The position numbers and the translations under genes are program-made. The notes beneath the pieces are model-generated. The model ran no database searches. It was not told where the DNA came from and worked only from the letters and a program-made list of their open reading frames with translations. A stretch of DNA of 64,000 nucleotides. It comes from Selenomonas ruminantium subsp. ruminantium ATCC 12561. Its GTDB lineage: Bacteria; Bacillota; Negativicutes; Selenomonadales; Selenomonadaceae. The first letter of the stretch is position 1, and every line of letters starts with the position of its first letter. Shown here piece after piece: positions 53,117 to 62,170 of this stretch. The DNA lies in contig NZ_AUJE01000001.1 in NCBI RefSeq assembly GCF_000424065.1, positions 62,001-126,000 of the forward strand, given 5' to 3'.

Positions 53117-54679
53117 ATGATGGGGCAAGAAACGATTGCTGGCGTAATCCAGCTGCATTTGCGCAGGATTTTTCTGATGGTGGCAGCAGTGGTGGCGATT
53201 GTAGGCTTCAGCCTGTATCTGTTCACCAGCTATGTTGCACTGGTGAATGATGCCGGTGTTGTCCGCGGCGGCAGCCAGCGGATTGTAAAACAGGTGCTGG
53301 CAGGAGCAGATGCCAGCAAGACCACGGCGAAGATAGAGGGACTGCTCTCCGGGATGAGCAGCCGCATGCATATCGGCAGTTTCCCTGCCCGTAGGGACGA
53401 GGTAGAAAAATACTGGCAGGGAGAGGTTAAGCCTGCTATAGCAGATTATCAGCAGAGCAAAAATCCTGCTCATCTGTTGGAAGTAAGTGAAACTTATTTT
53501 GACAAAACTAATGCCATGGTGGATGCAGCCCAGACTATGGTGGATGTGATGGCGGTAATCCTTTATGTCCTGCTGGTGGCCTTTATCGCTGCCGTGTATC
53601 TTGTGCTGAAGCGAGTGACGGGAACTTTTGAAGAACGGGTGGTGCAGCCGCTTTCAGCTTTAGAGAGCAGCGTGAACCAGCTGGCTAAAGGGCATATGTC
53701 ACAAAAACTCAGTTATCCCCGCAAGGATGAAATTGGTGCACTTTATGACCTGCTCAACGAAATGCGTCAGGAAATCCTCGGTTATGTACAGGATATCGAA
53801 AAGAATCTCAACACTATGGCAGGTGGTGATCTGGTCACGATTACAGATATGAAGTATATTGGCGATTATGCACCCATACAGGAAAATATCGCGCATATCC
53901 GCAGAACGCTGTGTCAGGAAATGCAGAGCATGGGTGATATGGCTGGCATGGTGGCAGTCAGTGCCGGCGAAGTATCCAAGGTTTCCCAGAGCCTTGCCGA
54001 AGGGGCCATGAAGCAGAATGAAACGGTGCAGGACCTTCAGACCAAGATTCAGGAAGCCATCGATGAAAATGCGAAGGTGGATTCGCTGGTGGATAATGCC
54101 TTAGAGGCCCGCAGGCAGACGAAGGACAGCATTGCCGCCACCCAGGAGCAGATGGATAACGTGGTAAAGGCCATGCAGGAAATCGGCACGGCTTCACAGG
54201 AAATCCGCACCATTTTGAGCACGCTGGATGAAATCAGCAGCCAGACGGCGCTGCTCTCGCTGAATGCGTCCATTGAGGCGGCAAGGGCAGGCGAAGCCGG
54301 ACGGGGCTTTGCCGTGGTAGCGGAAAATGTGAGAAAACTTGCCGAACAGTCGGCAGACTCCACGCAGAATATCCAGCAGCTTATCTCCAATGCGCTGGCG
54401 GCTATTGACCGGGGGACGGAAGTGGTAAATAAAGCTGCTGAGTCTTTGGCCGGTACTTCACAGAATACTGCGGTAGTGGATGAAGCCTTCCAGAAGATGA
54501 AGGAGCAAAGCCTTACCCAGCAGAGCAAGATGGAAGAAGTCGGGGCGCTGTCGCAGGATATTTTAGGCGTAGTCACCGACAACAGCGCCGTATCCGAAGA
54601 ATGCGCTGCTTCCAGTACGGAGCTGTCCAACTTCTCGGATTCCTTGAAGGAAAGTGTAAATAAATTCCGTACGGCTTAA
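53117..54679 (+). CDS. Methyl-accepting chemotaxis protein with PilJ/NarX-like sensor region
   Basis: About 520 residues. TM1 (about 10-32) is followed by a periplasmic part starting [16 protein letters not shown], similar to the P-box region of NarX/NarQ and the PilJ domain, where the conserved Gly/Arg helps bind nitrate in NarX. TM2 (about 143-168) precedes a HAMP domain and the cytoplasmic signalling domain with the hairpin tip [34 protein letters not shown] precedes ATG 53117. Lying directly before napD, it may sense nitrate or nitrite (inference). Confidence 0.85.
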   Translation: MMGQETIAGVIQLHLRRIFLMVAAVVAIVGFSLYLFTSYVALVNDAGVVRGGSQRIVKQVLAGADASKTTAKIEGLLSGMSSRMHIGSFPARRDEVEKYWQGEVKPAIADYQQSKNPAHLLEVSETYFDKTNAMVDAAQTMVDVMAVILYVLLVAFIAAVYLVLKRVTGTFEERVVQPLSALESSVNQLAKGHMSQKLSYPRKDEIGALYDLLNEMRQEILGYVQDIEKNLNTMAGGDLVTITDMKYIGDYAPIQENIAHIRRTLCQEMQSMGDMAGMVAVSAGEVSKVSQSLAEGAMKQNETVQDLQTKIQEAIDENAKVDSLVDNALEARRQTKDSIAATQEQMDNVVKAMQEIGTASQEIRTILSTLDEISSQTALLSLNASIEAARAGEAGRGFAVVAENVRKLAEQSADSTQNIQQLISNALAAIDRGTEVVNKAAESLAGTSQNTAVVDEAFQKMKEQSLTQQSKMEEVGALSQDILGVVTDNSAVSEECAASSTELSNFSDSLKESVNKFRTA

Positions 54680-54704
54680 TAGGCTGATGAGGAGATGTAT
54701 GCGT

Positions 54705-54956
54705 ATGGCTTTGAGCAGTGTATTGCTGAAAATGAAAAACGGTCAGGAGGAACATGTTCGTTCCTGTTTGGCAGAGATTCCCGGCGTAAGCGTTGAGACG
54801 ACGGCGCCGAGCGGGGAATTAATCGTAATCGTGGAAACGGATAATATTCAGGAGCTGCATAAACAGTGTCTGGCTATTGAACGCTTGGAAGGCGTGCTGG
54901 GCGTTTATCCGAGTTATGTTACCACGGAGGATGAATCAGAGGCTGAGAAAAAATAA
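54705..54956 (+). CDS. napD: Periplasmic nitrate reductase chaperone NapD
   Basis: A protein of about 83 residues with the NapD pattern: ALSSVLLKMKNGQEEHVRSCLAEIPGVSVETTAPSGELIVIVE, then RLEGVLGVYPSYVTTED. NapD binds the NapA Tat signal peptide and aids cofactor loading. ATG 54705 is preferred because GAGGAG is 10 bp upstream, although earlier in-frame ATGs exist. It is near the chemoreceptor gene and precedes napG. Confidence 0.85.
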   Translation: MALSSVLLKMKNGQEEHVRSCLAEIPGVSVETTAPSGELIVIVETDNIQELHKQCLAIERLEGVLGVYPSYVTTEDESEAEKK

Positions 54957-55055
54957 TTTTGAAGTGGTGACTCTGGCAACATAAAGCTGTGCTTAAATAG
55001 TATATAATGATAATGATAGCGAAGAAACAGAAGTAAGGGATAAAGGGGGGCGTTT

Positions 55056-55607
55056 ATGGAAAGACGGTCTCTGATTAAGATGCTGCTCGGGGGCGGCATC
55101 TTCGGTTTGCTATTGGGAAATAGCAGCTTGCGAAAAGGGGAAGCTGGTTTTATTCGTCCGCCGGGAGCAGAGCCGGAAGAACTCTTTTTGGCAACCTGTG
55201 CCCGTTGTGGTAAGTGTGCCGAAGTTTGTCCCCTCGGCTGTATTAAGATTGCACATGGAGAACAGGGACTGGCTATCGGTACACCTTATATCGTGCCGGT
55301 AGAAGGCTATTGTGACCTTTGCATGAAATGTACGGAAGTCTGTACAACGGGGGCCTTAAAGCCTGTGCCGAAGGAGAACGTACGCATGGGACTGGCTGAG
55401 ATCGACAAAGATATCTGTCTGGCCAGAAAAGGGGAGGACTGCAGGGTGTGTCATGCAGCATGTCCTTTCTATGATAAAGCGATAAAACTGGAAAATTACA
55501 AGTACCCTACGGTGGATCCGGATTATTGTACCGGTTGTGGACGCTGTGAAAATGTATGCATTGCCAGTCCGCAAAAGGCTGCTACCGTGAAGCCAAGGAA
55601 TGATTAG
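55056..55607 (+). CDS. napG: NapG-type ferredoxin protein
   Basis: A 183-residue protein with a short N-terminal signal or anchor (RRSLIKMLLGGGIFGLLLG) and four [4Fe-4S] motifs: CARCGKCAEVCP, CDLCMKCTEVC, CRVCHAACPF and CTGCGRCENVC. NapG pairs with NapH to pass electrons from quinol to the nitrate reductase. It follows napD by about 100 bp. Confidence 0.88.
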   Translation: MERRSLIKMLLGGGIFGLLLGNSSLRKGEAGFIRPPGAEPEELFLATCARCGKCAEVCPLGCIKIAHGEQGLAIGTPYIVPVEGYCDLCMKCTEVCTTGALKPVPKENVRMGLAEIDKDICLARKGEDCRVCHAACPFYDKAIKLENYKYPTVDPDYCTGCGRCENVCIASPQKAATVKPRND

Positions 55608-55617
55608 GGGGTGCGGT

Positions 55618-56361
55618 ATGAGGTCGTCCGTACGATTTGTTCGCAAAATTATCCAAATTTTCTTTATTGTCATATTACTGTTGCCGATATGGTATGTGGA
55701 CCTTTTTTGGTATGGTACGTATATTTCGGCAGATTTAATGGGAACAGCTTTGACTGACCCGCTGACGGCGTTGGAAATCACTTTTGCAGGCAAGAGACTG
55801 TGGATGCCCTTGCTGCTTTCTGCTATACCGTTGACTGTGGCAGCCATCTTGGGCGGACGCTTGTTTTGTGGTTATGTCTGTCCGTTGAATTTTCTGTTGG
55901 AGCTTATTCCTGTGCGAAAAAAGAAAAATTTGCGGGAAAAACGGCTTCCCTTGCTCGCCTTAGGGATAACCCTGGCGTTGTCGCTGCTCATATCCCTGCC
56001 GGTATTCAATACGGTATCGCCGGTTTTTGCATTGATGCGGATGTTGCTTTTCGGTGTGGGACTGGAAATGGTATTGCTCTTGCTGGTCTTAGCTGCGGCC
56101 TTTGTCTGGGGGCAGAAGATATGGTGCCGTACGCTTTGTCCTTTGGGCGCTTTGTATGGTTTGCTGGGGAGCAAAAGGATTTTCACTGTTCAGGTCGATA
56201 AGCGTAAATGCACCCATTGCGGCAAGTGTGCAGCCGTTTGTTCCATGGGCACAGCTCCGGGGAAAAATAGCTGGGATGATCATATGCTCTGTACGAATTG
56301 TGGAGATTGCATTGATATATGCAAAGAAGGAGCGGTAAGGTTTACCGTGAAAAGGCGCTAG
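55618..56361 (+). CDS. napH: NapH-type membrane quinol dehydrogenase
   Basis: A 247-residue protein with four membrane segments, two CxxxCP loops (CGYVCPLNFLLELIPVRKKK and CRTLCPLGALYGLL) and two C-terminal [4Fe-4S] motifs (CTHCGKCAAVC, CTNCGDCIDIC). It oxidises menaquinol together with NapG. ATG 55618 follows GGGGG and lies 10 bp after napG. Confidence 0.9.
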   Translation: MRSSVRFVRKIIQIFFIVILLLPIWYVDLFWYGTYISADLMGTALTDPLTALEITFAGKRLWMPLLLSAIPLTVAAILGGRLFCGYVCPLNFLLELIPVRKKKNLREKRLPLLALGITLALSLLISLPVFNTVSPVFALMRMLLFGVGLEMVLLLLVLAAAFVWGQKIWCRTLCPLGALYGLLGSKRIFTVQVDKRKCTHCGKCAAVCSMGTAPGKNSWDDHMLCTNCGDCIDICKEGAVRFTVKRR

Positions 56362-56382
56362 CGCCAATAAGGAGGGTGTATT

Positions 56383-56910
56383 ATGAGTTTGGGAGAGAAA
56401 AAAATAAAACTGAAACATCTGGCTATAGCAGGCTTGGTTTGTATTATTGCCTGTACAGGAGCTTATGGCATGATTGAAGCGACGAATCAAAATACATTTT
56501 GCGGGGAACAATGCCATGAGATGGACCCCATGTATGTGACTTGGCAGCATTCCAATCACAAGAATGTGGATTGTGCGGATTGCCATGAACAGCCAGGCTT
56601 CACGGGCATGGTACAGTCGAAAATGAAGGGAACTAAGGAACTTATTTTGCATGTGACAGGTAATGTTCCGGACCCAATCAAGGTGCAGGATACCAATGAA
56701 GTAAATTGCTATAATTGTCATCAGGATAAAATCAAAGATGCTGAGGTTGCCGGGCTGCGTAAAGACCCTCATACGGCAAAGCATTTTGAGAATGGCATGA
56801 ATTGTGTCACCTGCCATACGGGCATTGTGCATAATGATGCCGTCAACAAGGAACTGCCCAGCCGTGAGCGCTGTTATACCTGTCATCTGGATGCCATGGG
56901 TTCACTGTAA
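56383..56910 (+). CDS. NapC/NrfH-family multiheme cytochrome c
   Basis: A 175-residue protein with one N-terminal membrane anchor (about 12-30) and five heme-type motifs: CGEQCH, which has three residues between the cysteines, then CADCH, CYNCH, CVTCH and CYTCH. The first site is followed by EM, as in NapC/NrfH, where a nearby Met or Asp is at the quinol site. It should carry electrons from menaquinol to periplasmic partners, here most likely NapA. No nrfA gene is next to it. Confidence 0.88.
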   Translation: MSLGEKKIKLKHLAIAGLVCIIACTGAYGMIEATNQNTFCGEQCHEMDPMYVTWQHSNHKNVDCADCHEQPGFTGMVQSKMKGTKELILHVTGNVPDPIKVQDTNEVNCYNCHQDKIKDAEVAGLRKDPHTAKHFENGMNCVTCHTGIVHNDAVNKELPSRERCYTCHLDAMGSL

Positions 56911-56922
56911 GGAGGGTCGGCA

Positions 56923-59196
56923 ATGGATATGAAATTTACCAGACGTGATTTTTTGAAGGCTATGGCCATTTCGGCAGCCATGTTTACGGCAGGCTGCGGG
57001 ACAAAGAGAGATACGCACAAGGGCCCTGTAGAGCAGAAGGATGCGGAAAAGTGGGTCAAGGGGGTCTGCCGTTACTGTGGCACCGGCTGCGGGGTGCTGG
57101 CTGGTGTTACCGGCGGCAAGATTGTGGCTGTAAAAGGCGACCCGGATTGTCCGGTCAACAAAGGCAGGCTGTGCGTGAAGGGCATCTTGCTGCCGAAGAT
57201 TATGGATACCAAGGACCGCCTGCTGCATCCGCTGATAAGAAAAGATGGTCAGCTCGTGGAAGCCAGTTGGGACGAAGCCATGAATCTGGTGGTGTCCAAA
57301 TTCAAGGAGGCCATTGAAAATTACGGCCCGGATTCCGTAGGCTTCTATGGTTCCGGTCAGACCTTTGCCGAAGAAACTTACACCATGCAGAAGATTTTCC
57401 GTGCGGGCATTGGCACGAACAATGTGGAGGGCAATCCCCGTACCTGTATGGCAAGTGCCGTGGCGGGCTTTGTTACCACCTATGGCGCAGATGAACCCAT
57501 GGGAACCTATGCCGATATTGAGGCCGCCGATACCTTCTTCCTGATTGGCTCGAATTCTGCGGAAGCGCATCCGGTGCTCTTTTCGCGGATTATTGACCGG
57601 AAAAACAGTGACCCCAATGTAAAGATTATTGTGGCTGACCCCAGAAAGACGCGTACCGCAGATATTGCGGATTACTATCTGCCCTTCATTCCCAGCCGCG
57701 ATTTGGCACTGATGAATGCCATGGCTTATGTCATCATCGAAGAAGGTCTTACCAATGAACAGTTTATTGCTGAGCATACAGAATTCATGAAAGGCGCCAG
57801 CGATAAGATTACCTATGATGAATATAAGGCCTTCCTGCAGGATTATGCGCCGGAGAAAGTGGAAGCTGCCTGCGGGATTCCGGCAGCAACCATCCGTGAG
57901 GTGGCCAGATTATTTGCTGACCCCAATCGCAAGACCATGTCTATGTGGTGCATGGGCTTTAATCAGCGTACACGCGGTGTCTGGGCGAACAATCTGGTAC
58001 ACAATCTCCACCTGCTCACCGGCAAAATCTGTACGCCGGGCAATACACCATTTTCCCTTACGGGACAGCCTAGTGCCTGCGGCAGTGTTCGTGAAACAGG
58101 CGGCCTTTCGCATATTTTGCCAGCACATCGGTTTGTGGCTAATGAGAAGCATCGCAATGAGTTGGAAGAAATTTGGGGTGTGCCTAAAGGAACACTGCCC
58201 TCTAAGCCGGGATATCATACTTTGGAAATGTTCAAAGCAGCTGTTACCGGCGATTTGAAATGCCTATGGGTGATGACGACCAATCCCGGCCAGTCTTTGC
58301 CTAATCTCAATTATTATCGGCCTGGCATGGAGAAAACCTTTATGGTGGTTTCGGAAACCTATCATCCAACCCGGACATCGGAACTTGCCGATGTGGTACT
58401 GCCGGCTGCACTTTGGATGGAAAAGGAAGGTGTTTATGGCAATGGCGAACGCCGCACCAATCATATTGCCAAAGCGGTAGAGCCGCCGGGAGAGGCAAGA
58501 CCGGATTTGGATACCATCATTGATTTTGCCAAGCGCATGGGCTATGAAAAATTGGTGCCTTTCAAGACACCGGAAGAAGTCTGGGCAGAGTATCAGAAAT
58601 GTCAGGAGGGTACGGACATGCAGATGGCCTCCTACAAGCGGTTGCGGGAAGGCCACGGCTTTACCTGGCCGGTACCCGATGACAATTCGCCGGAGACCTA
58701 TATCCGCTATGCCGAGGGGTATGACCCCTATGTAAAACCGGGTGAAGGCATAAAATTCTATGCCCGCAAGAACAACCGTGCGGTTATCTATGCCCGTCCA
58801 CAGATTGACGCGCAGGAAATGCCGGATGCAGAATATCCATTCTTCCTGACCACAGGACGTATGCTGGAACATTGGCACACGGCTACGATGACCGGGAATG
58901 TGCCGGAATTAAAGAATGCGGCGCCGGAAATGTATGTGGAAATCAATGAGGAGGATGCCAAGCGCCTGGGGATAAATGATGGCGATTTGGTAAATATCAC
59001 TTCACGCCGGGCAACTTGCAAATTCAAAGCCAAAATCAATGGCCGCGGCAAACCTATGCCTGGTCTGGTATATGTATCCTTCCATGACAAGGAAGATGAC
59101 CGTTTGATAAATAAGGTGCTGCTGGATGCATTTGACCCTGGTTCTAAGCAGCCGGAGTATAAAATCTGTGCAGTACAAATCAGTAAGGCTTCGTAA
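56923..59196 (+). CDS. napA: Periplasmic nitrate reductase NapA
   Basis: A 757-residue molybdoenzyme. A twin-arginine signal (TRRDFLKAMAISAAMFTAGC) is followed by the [4Fe-4S] site CRYCGTGCGV with GRLCVKG. The Mo ligand cysteine lies in NPRTCMASAVAGFVTTYGADEP, the NapA pattern. A cysteine right at the signal's end (TAGC) makes a Tat lipoprotein possible, which would anchor the enzyme in place of NapB. The C-terminal domain has LTTGRMLEHWHTATMTGNV. It reduces nitrate to nitrite and is the last gene of napDGH-cytochrome-napA; no napB is present. Confidence 0.92.
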   Translation: MDMKFTRRDFLKAMAISAAMFTAGCGTKRDTHKGPVEQKDAEKWVKGVCRYCGTGCGVLAGVTGGKIVAVKGDPDCPVNKGRLCVKGILLPKIMDTKDRLLHPLIRKDGQLVEASWDEAMNLVVSKFKEAIENYGPDSVGFYGSGQTFAEETYTMQKIFRAGIGTNNVEGNPRTCMASAVAGFVTTYGADEPMGTYADIEAADTFFLIGSNSAEAHPVLFSRIIDRKNSDPNVKIIVADPRKTRTADIADYYLPFIPSRDLALMNAMAYVIIEEGLTNEQFIAEHTEFMKGASDKITYDEYKAFLQDYAPEKVEAACGIPAATIREVARLFADPNRKTMSMWCMGFNQRTRGVWANNLVHNLHLLTGKICTPGNTPFSLTGQPSACGSVRETGGLSHILPAHRFVANEKHRNELEEIWGVPKGTLPSKPGYHTLEMFKAAVTGDLKCLWVMTTNPGQSLPNLNYYRPGMEKTFMVVSETYHPTRTSELADVVLPAALWMEKEGVYGNGERRTNHIAKAVEPPGEARPDLDTIIDFAKRMGYEKLVPFKTPEEVWAEYQKCQEGTDMQMASYKRLREGHGFTWPVPDDNSPETYIRYAEGYDPYVKPGEGIKFYARKNNRAVIYARPQIDAQEMPDAEYPFFLTTGRMLEHWHTATMTGNVPELKNAAPEMYVEINEEDAKRLGINDGDLVNITSRRATCKFKAKINGRGKPMPGLVYVSFHDKEDDRLINKVLLDAFDPGSKQPEYKICAVQISKAS

Positions 59197-59212
59197 ATTT
59201 TTCTCAATCGCA

Positions 59213-59253
59213 AAAAAGTAGCAGTTCCATAACACCTGGGACTGCTGCTTTTT
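59213..59253 (+). terminator. Terminator of the nap operon
   Basis: A 16-bp stem with minor mismatch (59213-59228 with 59238-59253), ending in five Ts, 16 bp after napA. Confidence 0.88.
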
Positions 59254-59284
59254 GTTGTGCGGTGTTTCGCTTGTTTTGTTTTTA

Positions 59285-59338
59285 TTGACATTTTTGTAGA
59301 ATGGATTATAATAAAAAAGGTAGTTAGCCAACTAACTA
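59285..59338 (+). promoter_or_regulatory. marR promoter with palindromic operator
   Basis: TTGACA (59285-59290), 16 bp, TATAAT (59307-59312), then TAGTTAGCCAACTAACTA (59321-59338), a perfect 7-bp inverted repeat around CCAA. A related site, TAGTTAGCTAGTAAACTA (59862-59879), lies before the HlyD gene. This is the usual layout of an autoregulated MarR operator. Confidence 0.78.
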
Positions 59339-59355
59339 AAATAGAGGGGGATATT

Positions 59356-59841
59356 ATGAAACGGGAAATGATTCCCACTTTTGCAGAGCTGGAACGGCAT
59401 AAACAAATGGTGCCAGAGATAAATCCGGCGGCGGTTATCGCCATGCTGAGCATAAAAAACGCCAGCGAAAATATACAGCAGTCCATACTCGATGTGCTGC
59501 AGCAGAACTATCATTTGTCAGAGGGAAAATTTTGTACGCTGATTGTTCTTCATCAGCATGGTATGCAGGGCATTGCCCCTTCGGAATTGGCGGCCAAAGT
59601 CGGCGTAACCCGGGCAACCATCAGCAATATGCTTCAGCGCATGGAACGTGATGGCCTGATAGATGTTCGTCCTGCAGCTCAGGATGGCAGAGCCAAGGTG
59701 GTCAGTCTGACAGAAGCTGGCTGCAATTTCATGGAGAAAATCCTGCCACCGCATTATTTGCGAGTCAGCAAGCTGATGGAGAAGCTGACGGAAGACGAAC
59801 AGAAGCAATTGATTTCGTTATTGGAAAAATTAAGTGCGTAA
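59356..59841 (+). CDS. MarR family transcriptional regulator
   Basis: A 161-residue winged-helix regulator. The recognition region is GIAPSELAAKVGVTRATISNMLQRMERDGLIDVRPAAQDGRAKVVSLTEAG, the MarR signature with the DxR wing. ATG 59356 follows GAGGGGG. Operator-like palindromes at its own promoter and before the export genes suggest that it represses both until a ligand, perhaps a toxic aromatic or drug, binds. Confidence 0.92.
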   Translation: MKREMIPTFAELERHKQMVPEINPAAVIAMLSIKNASENIQQSILDVLQQNYHLSEGKFCTLIVLHQHGMQGIAPSELAAKVGVTRATISNMLQRMERDGLIDVRPAAQDGRAKVVSLTEAGCNFMEKILPPHYLRVSKLMEKLTEDEQKQLISLLEKLSA

Positions 59842-59861
59842 TGCACTTTATTTTATCTATA

Positions 59862-59879
59862 TAGTTAGCTAGTAAACTA
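59862..59879 (+). promoter_or_regulatory. Second MarR operator-like site, upstream of HlyD gene
   Basis: TAGTTAG followed by CTAG and TAAACTA: one half-site identical to the marR operator, the other matching 5 of 7. It lies 38 bp before the HlyD gene start and just after a small hairpin (59831-59848) at the marR stop. Confidence 0.65.
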
Positions 59880-59899
59880 ATTGAAGGAGAGAATAGAGG

Positions 59900-60994
59900 A
59901 TGAACACAAAAGAAAAAGCCAAGCGTACAGGGATGATATTTATTGCCCTGCTGATTATTGGCGGGCTGGTGCTGATGTACAAGGGCAATGATGCACTGGT
60001 GCTGGCTACGGAGAAAAAGGAAGGGATACTTACCGCTGAACAGGTGAAGATGTCCTTTGATTCCGTCAGCGGGCGGCTGATTAAAGAGGCGGTCAAAGAA
60101 GGGGATTTCGTCAAAAAGGGCGATGTCATCATGGAACTGGATTCCACGGATACTGACCTTGCCATTGCCAAATTAAAGACACAGATTGCGCAGATGGAAG
60201 CGCAGATTGCGTCCACAAGCGGCACGCAGGGGATTAACTTTATGAAGGCGGATACCGATGAAAGTCAGAGTTATCGTGGTATTGACCAGCAGCAGGCGGC
60301 CTTGCAGTCCGCAAATGTCACGCTGAAAAATGCACAGCTTGACTACAATCGTAAAGCATCTTTGGTGCAGGCCGGTGCCATTGCTCAGTCCCAGCTCGAT
60401 GATGCGGAAATGACCCTCAATGTGGCCCGGGCTAATGTGGAACAGCAAAAACAGCTGCTCAGCAAATTGACTGCCGCCACTAATGGCAGCGGTACGGACA
60501 GCATTGCGCAGGAACGTCTGGCAGCATCCAATATGGCTAATGACGTAGAAGCCCTGCGCCAGCAGAAAGCGGCCCTCGAAGTGCAGTTAAAGGAACTGGA
60601 AGTGGCTAAAGAACGTCTGACCCTGCGGGCACCGGAAGATGGCAAAATTCTCAAAGTGCTGGCTAAAGAAGGGGAAATGATTTCGCCGTCTACGCCAGTG
60701 GTATTGCTCGAAAGCAACCGCAGTTATTACGATATCTATGTCAGCGAAAAGCAGGCTGCAGGCCTCTCGGAAGGTATGGAAATTACCGGTACGACAGTAG
60801 CCGGCGAAAAGCAGGTTACGGGTACGGTACGTCTCTTGACGCAGGCTCCGGGCTTTGCCGATTTGAAACAGAGCCGCGAAAAAGGGCAGTCGGACCTTTC
60901 CGCGTTCCAGGTGCGCATTTACATTGACAAGCAGGATGGCATTTTGCCGGGCATGACTATTGGGGTGAAAGACAGTGAATTCACTAAGAGATGA
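59900..60994 (+). CDS. HlyD/EmrA-family membrane fusion protein
   Basis: A 364-residue periplasmic adaptor with an N-terminal membrane anchor (about 11-30), a split lipoyl-like domain (VSGRLIKEAVKEGDFVKKGDVIMELDSTD ... LTLRAPEDGKILKVLAKEGEMISPSTPVV) and a long coiled coil between them (about 90-225). It links an inner-membrane transporter to outer-membrane export. It overlaps the ABC-2 permease by 20 bp. The pairing and the MarR gene upstream suggest efflux of a toxic compound. Confidence 0.9.
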   Translation: MNTKEKAKRTGMIFIALLIIGGLVLMYKGNDALVLATEKKEGILTAEQVKMSFDSVSGRLIKEAVKEGDFVKKGDVIMELDSTDTDLAIAKLKTQIAQMEAQIASTSGTQGINFMKADTDESQSYRGIDQQQAALQSANVTLKNAQLDYNRKASLVQAGAIAQSQLDDAEMTLNVARANVEQQKQLLSKLTAATNGSGTDSIAQERLAASNMANDVEALRQQKAALEVQLKELEVAKERLTLRAPEDGKILKVLAKEGEMISPSTPVVLLESNRSYYDIYVSEKQAAGLSEGMEITGTTVAGEKQVTGTVRLLTQAPGFADLKQSREKGQSDLSAFQVRIYIDKQDGILPGMTIGVKDSEFTKR

Positions 60995-62159
60995 AATTAA
61001 GTTCCTGTTTTCCGGTCAGGGCATGCCCTATGAAAAGGTCTGCATCATGGTGGCCATGGTCATCACGTTATTTGTGTCGGTACTGCTCACTGGCAACATT
61101 GCCAAGGATGTTAAAATCGTTGTTATCGATTTGGATAATTCGGCTTATACGCGCGAATTGACCAATCGCATAGATGCGTCGGAGTTTATGAACGTGACGG
61201 CAGTCTTAAATACGGCACAGGACCCCAAGGATTTATTCTATCAGGACAGGGCTTTTGCCGTGGTATATTTCCCCAGAGGTCTGGAAAAGGATAGATATAC
61301 GGGGGTAGCATCCAATATTGGCGTGTTCTACGATAACACGAACTCGGCCAATACCAGTAACATCAAGGAAGCCTTAAATGAAATCGTGGGGCTCGATAAT
61401 GCGGCCGCAAATGGTGATGTGGGCAGTACCAATGACAGCATTTACGGTAGTGTGAGCCTTGCAACCCGTAACCTCTTTAATCCGCAGGAATCTAAGGACA
61501 ACGGGGAAACCTTAGGGTTTTTGTTCTTCTTTGGTTCCATGTTCTTTACCTTTGCGACCATTGGTATGATACCGCGTCTTAGGCTGACCCATCAACTGGA
61601 CAAAGTATTACTTGAAGGTACGCCGTGGGATTTGCTGGCAAGGCTCATTCCCTATGCCTGCTGTCTGCTGGTATCCTGGGTGCTGGGGTTGGCAGTCCTG
61701 CGTGTATGGGGCGATTTGACCTTTTCGGGTAATCTGTTTACGTTTATTTTTGTGCAGATTTTCTATATCTTTACGGTGGGAACGCTGTCACTGATGTTTG
61801 GCTGGACGGCGGCCAACCCTGGTATTGCGTCAAGCCGCATGATTCTCTTTATTCCCGGTGGTTTTATTTTGGGCGGCGGTGCCGGGCCAACCACTTTCTT
61901 TGCGGATTGGGTGGTGAAGTTCAGCCATGTATTCCCGCTGACCTGGGAATTTCATTTTGAACGGGATATCATAGCCCGTGGAGCAGGTTTTTTTGATATT
62001 ACGCAGACCTTTGGCGCATTCCTCATCTATATGGGGATTGTGGGGATTTTATTCTGTCTGCGGTTTAATGCGTCCCGCAAGGAACTTTTGGCAAAACAGG
62101 CAGATGCAGAACGTCAGCATAAACAGATGGCAAAACTTGCCAAAGAACTGACAGAATAG
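60975..62159 (+). CDS. ABC-2 type transporter permease
   Basis: A 394-residue protein with one N-terminal helix, a large extracytoplasmic domain (about 45-175), and five or so helices in the C-terminal half (LGFLFFFGSMFFTFATIGMIP, LIPYACCLLVSWVLGLAVL, FIFVQIFYIFTVGTLSLMFGW and others), the YhhJ/YbhR type. No ATPase gene is adjacent, so it either uses one encoded elsewhere or works without one. It may form an export unit with the HlyD protein. Confidence 0.82.
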   Translation: MNSLRDEIKFLFSGQGMPYEKVCIMVAMVITLFVSVLLTGNIAKDVKIVVIDLDNSAYTRELTNRIDASEFMNVTAVLNTAQDPKDLFYQDRAFAVVYFPRGLEKDRYTGVASNIGVFYDNTNSANTSNIKEALNEIVGLDNAAANGDVGSTNDSIYGSVSLATRNLFNPQESKDNGETLGFLFFFGSMFFTFATIGMIPRLRLTHQLDKVLLEGTPWDLLARLIPYACCLLVSWVLGLAVLRVWGDLTFSGNLFTFIFVQIFYIFTVGTLSLMFGWTAANPGIASSRMILFIPGGFILGGGAGPTTFFADWVVKFSHVFPLTWEFHFERDIIARGAGFFDITQTFGAFLIYMGIVGILFCLRFNASRKELLAKQADAERQHKQMAKLAKELTE

Positions 62160-62170
62160 GGGATGACGTT

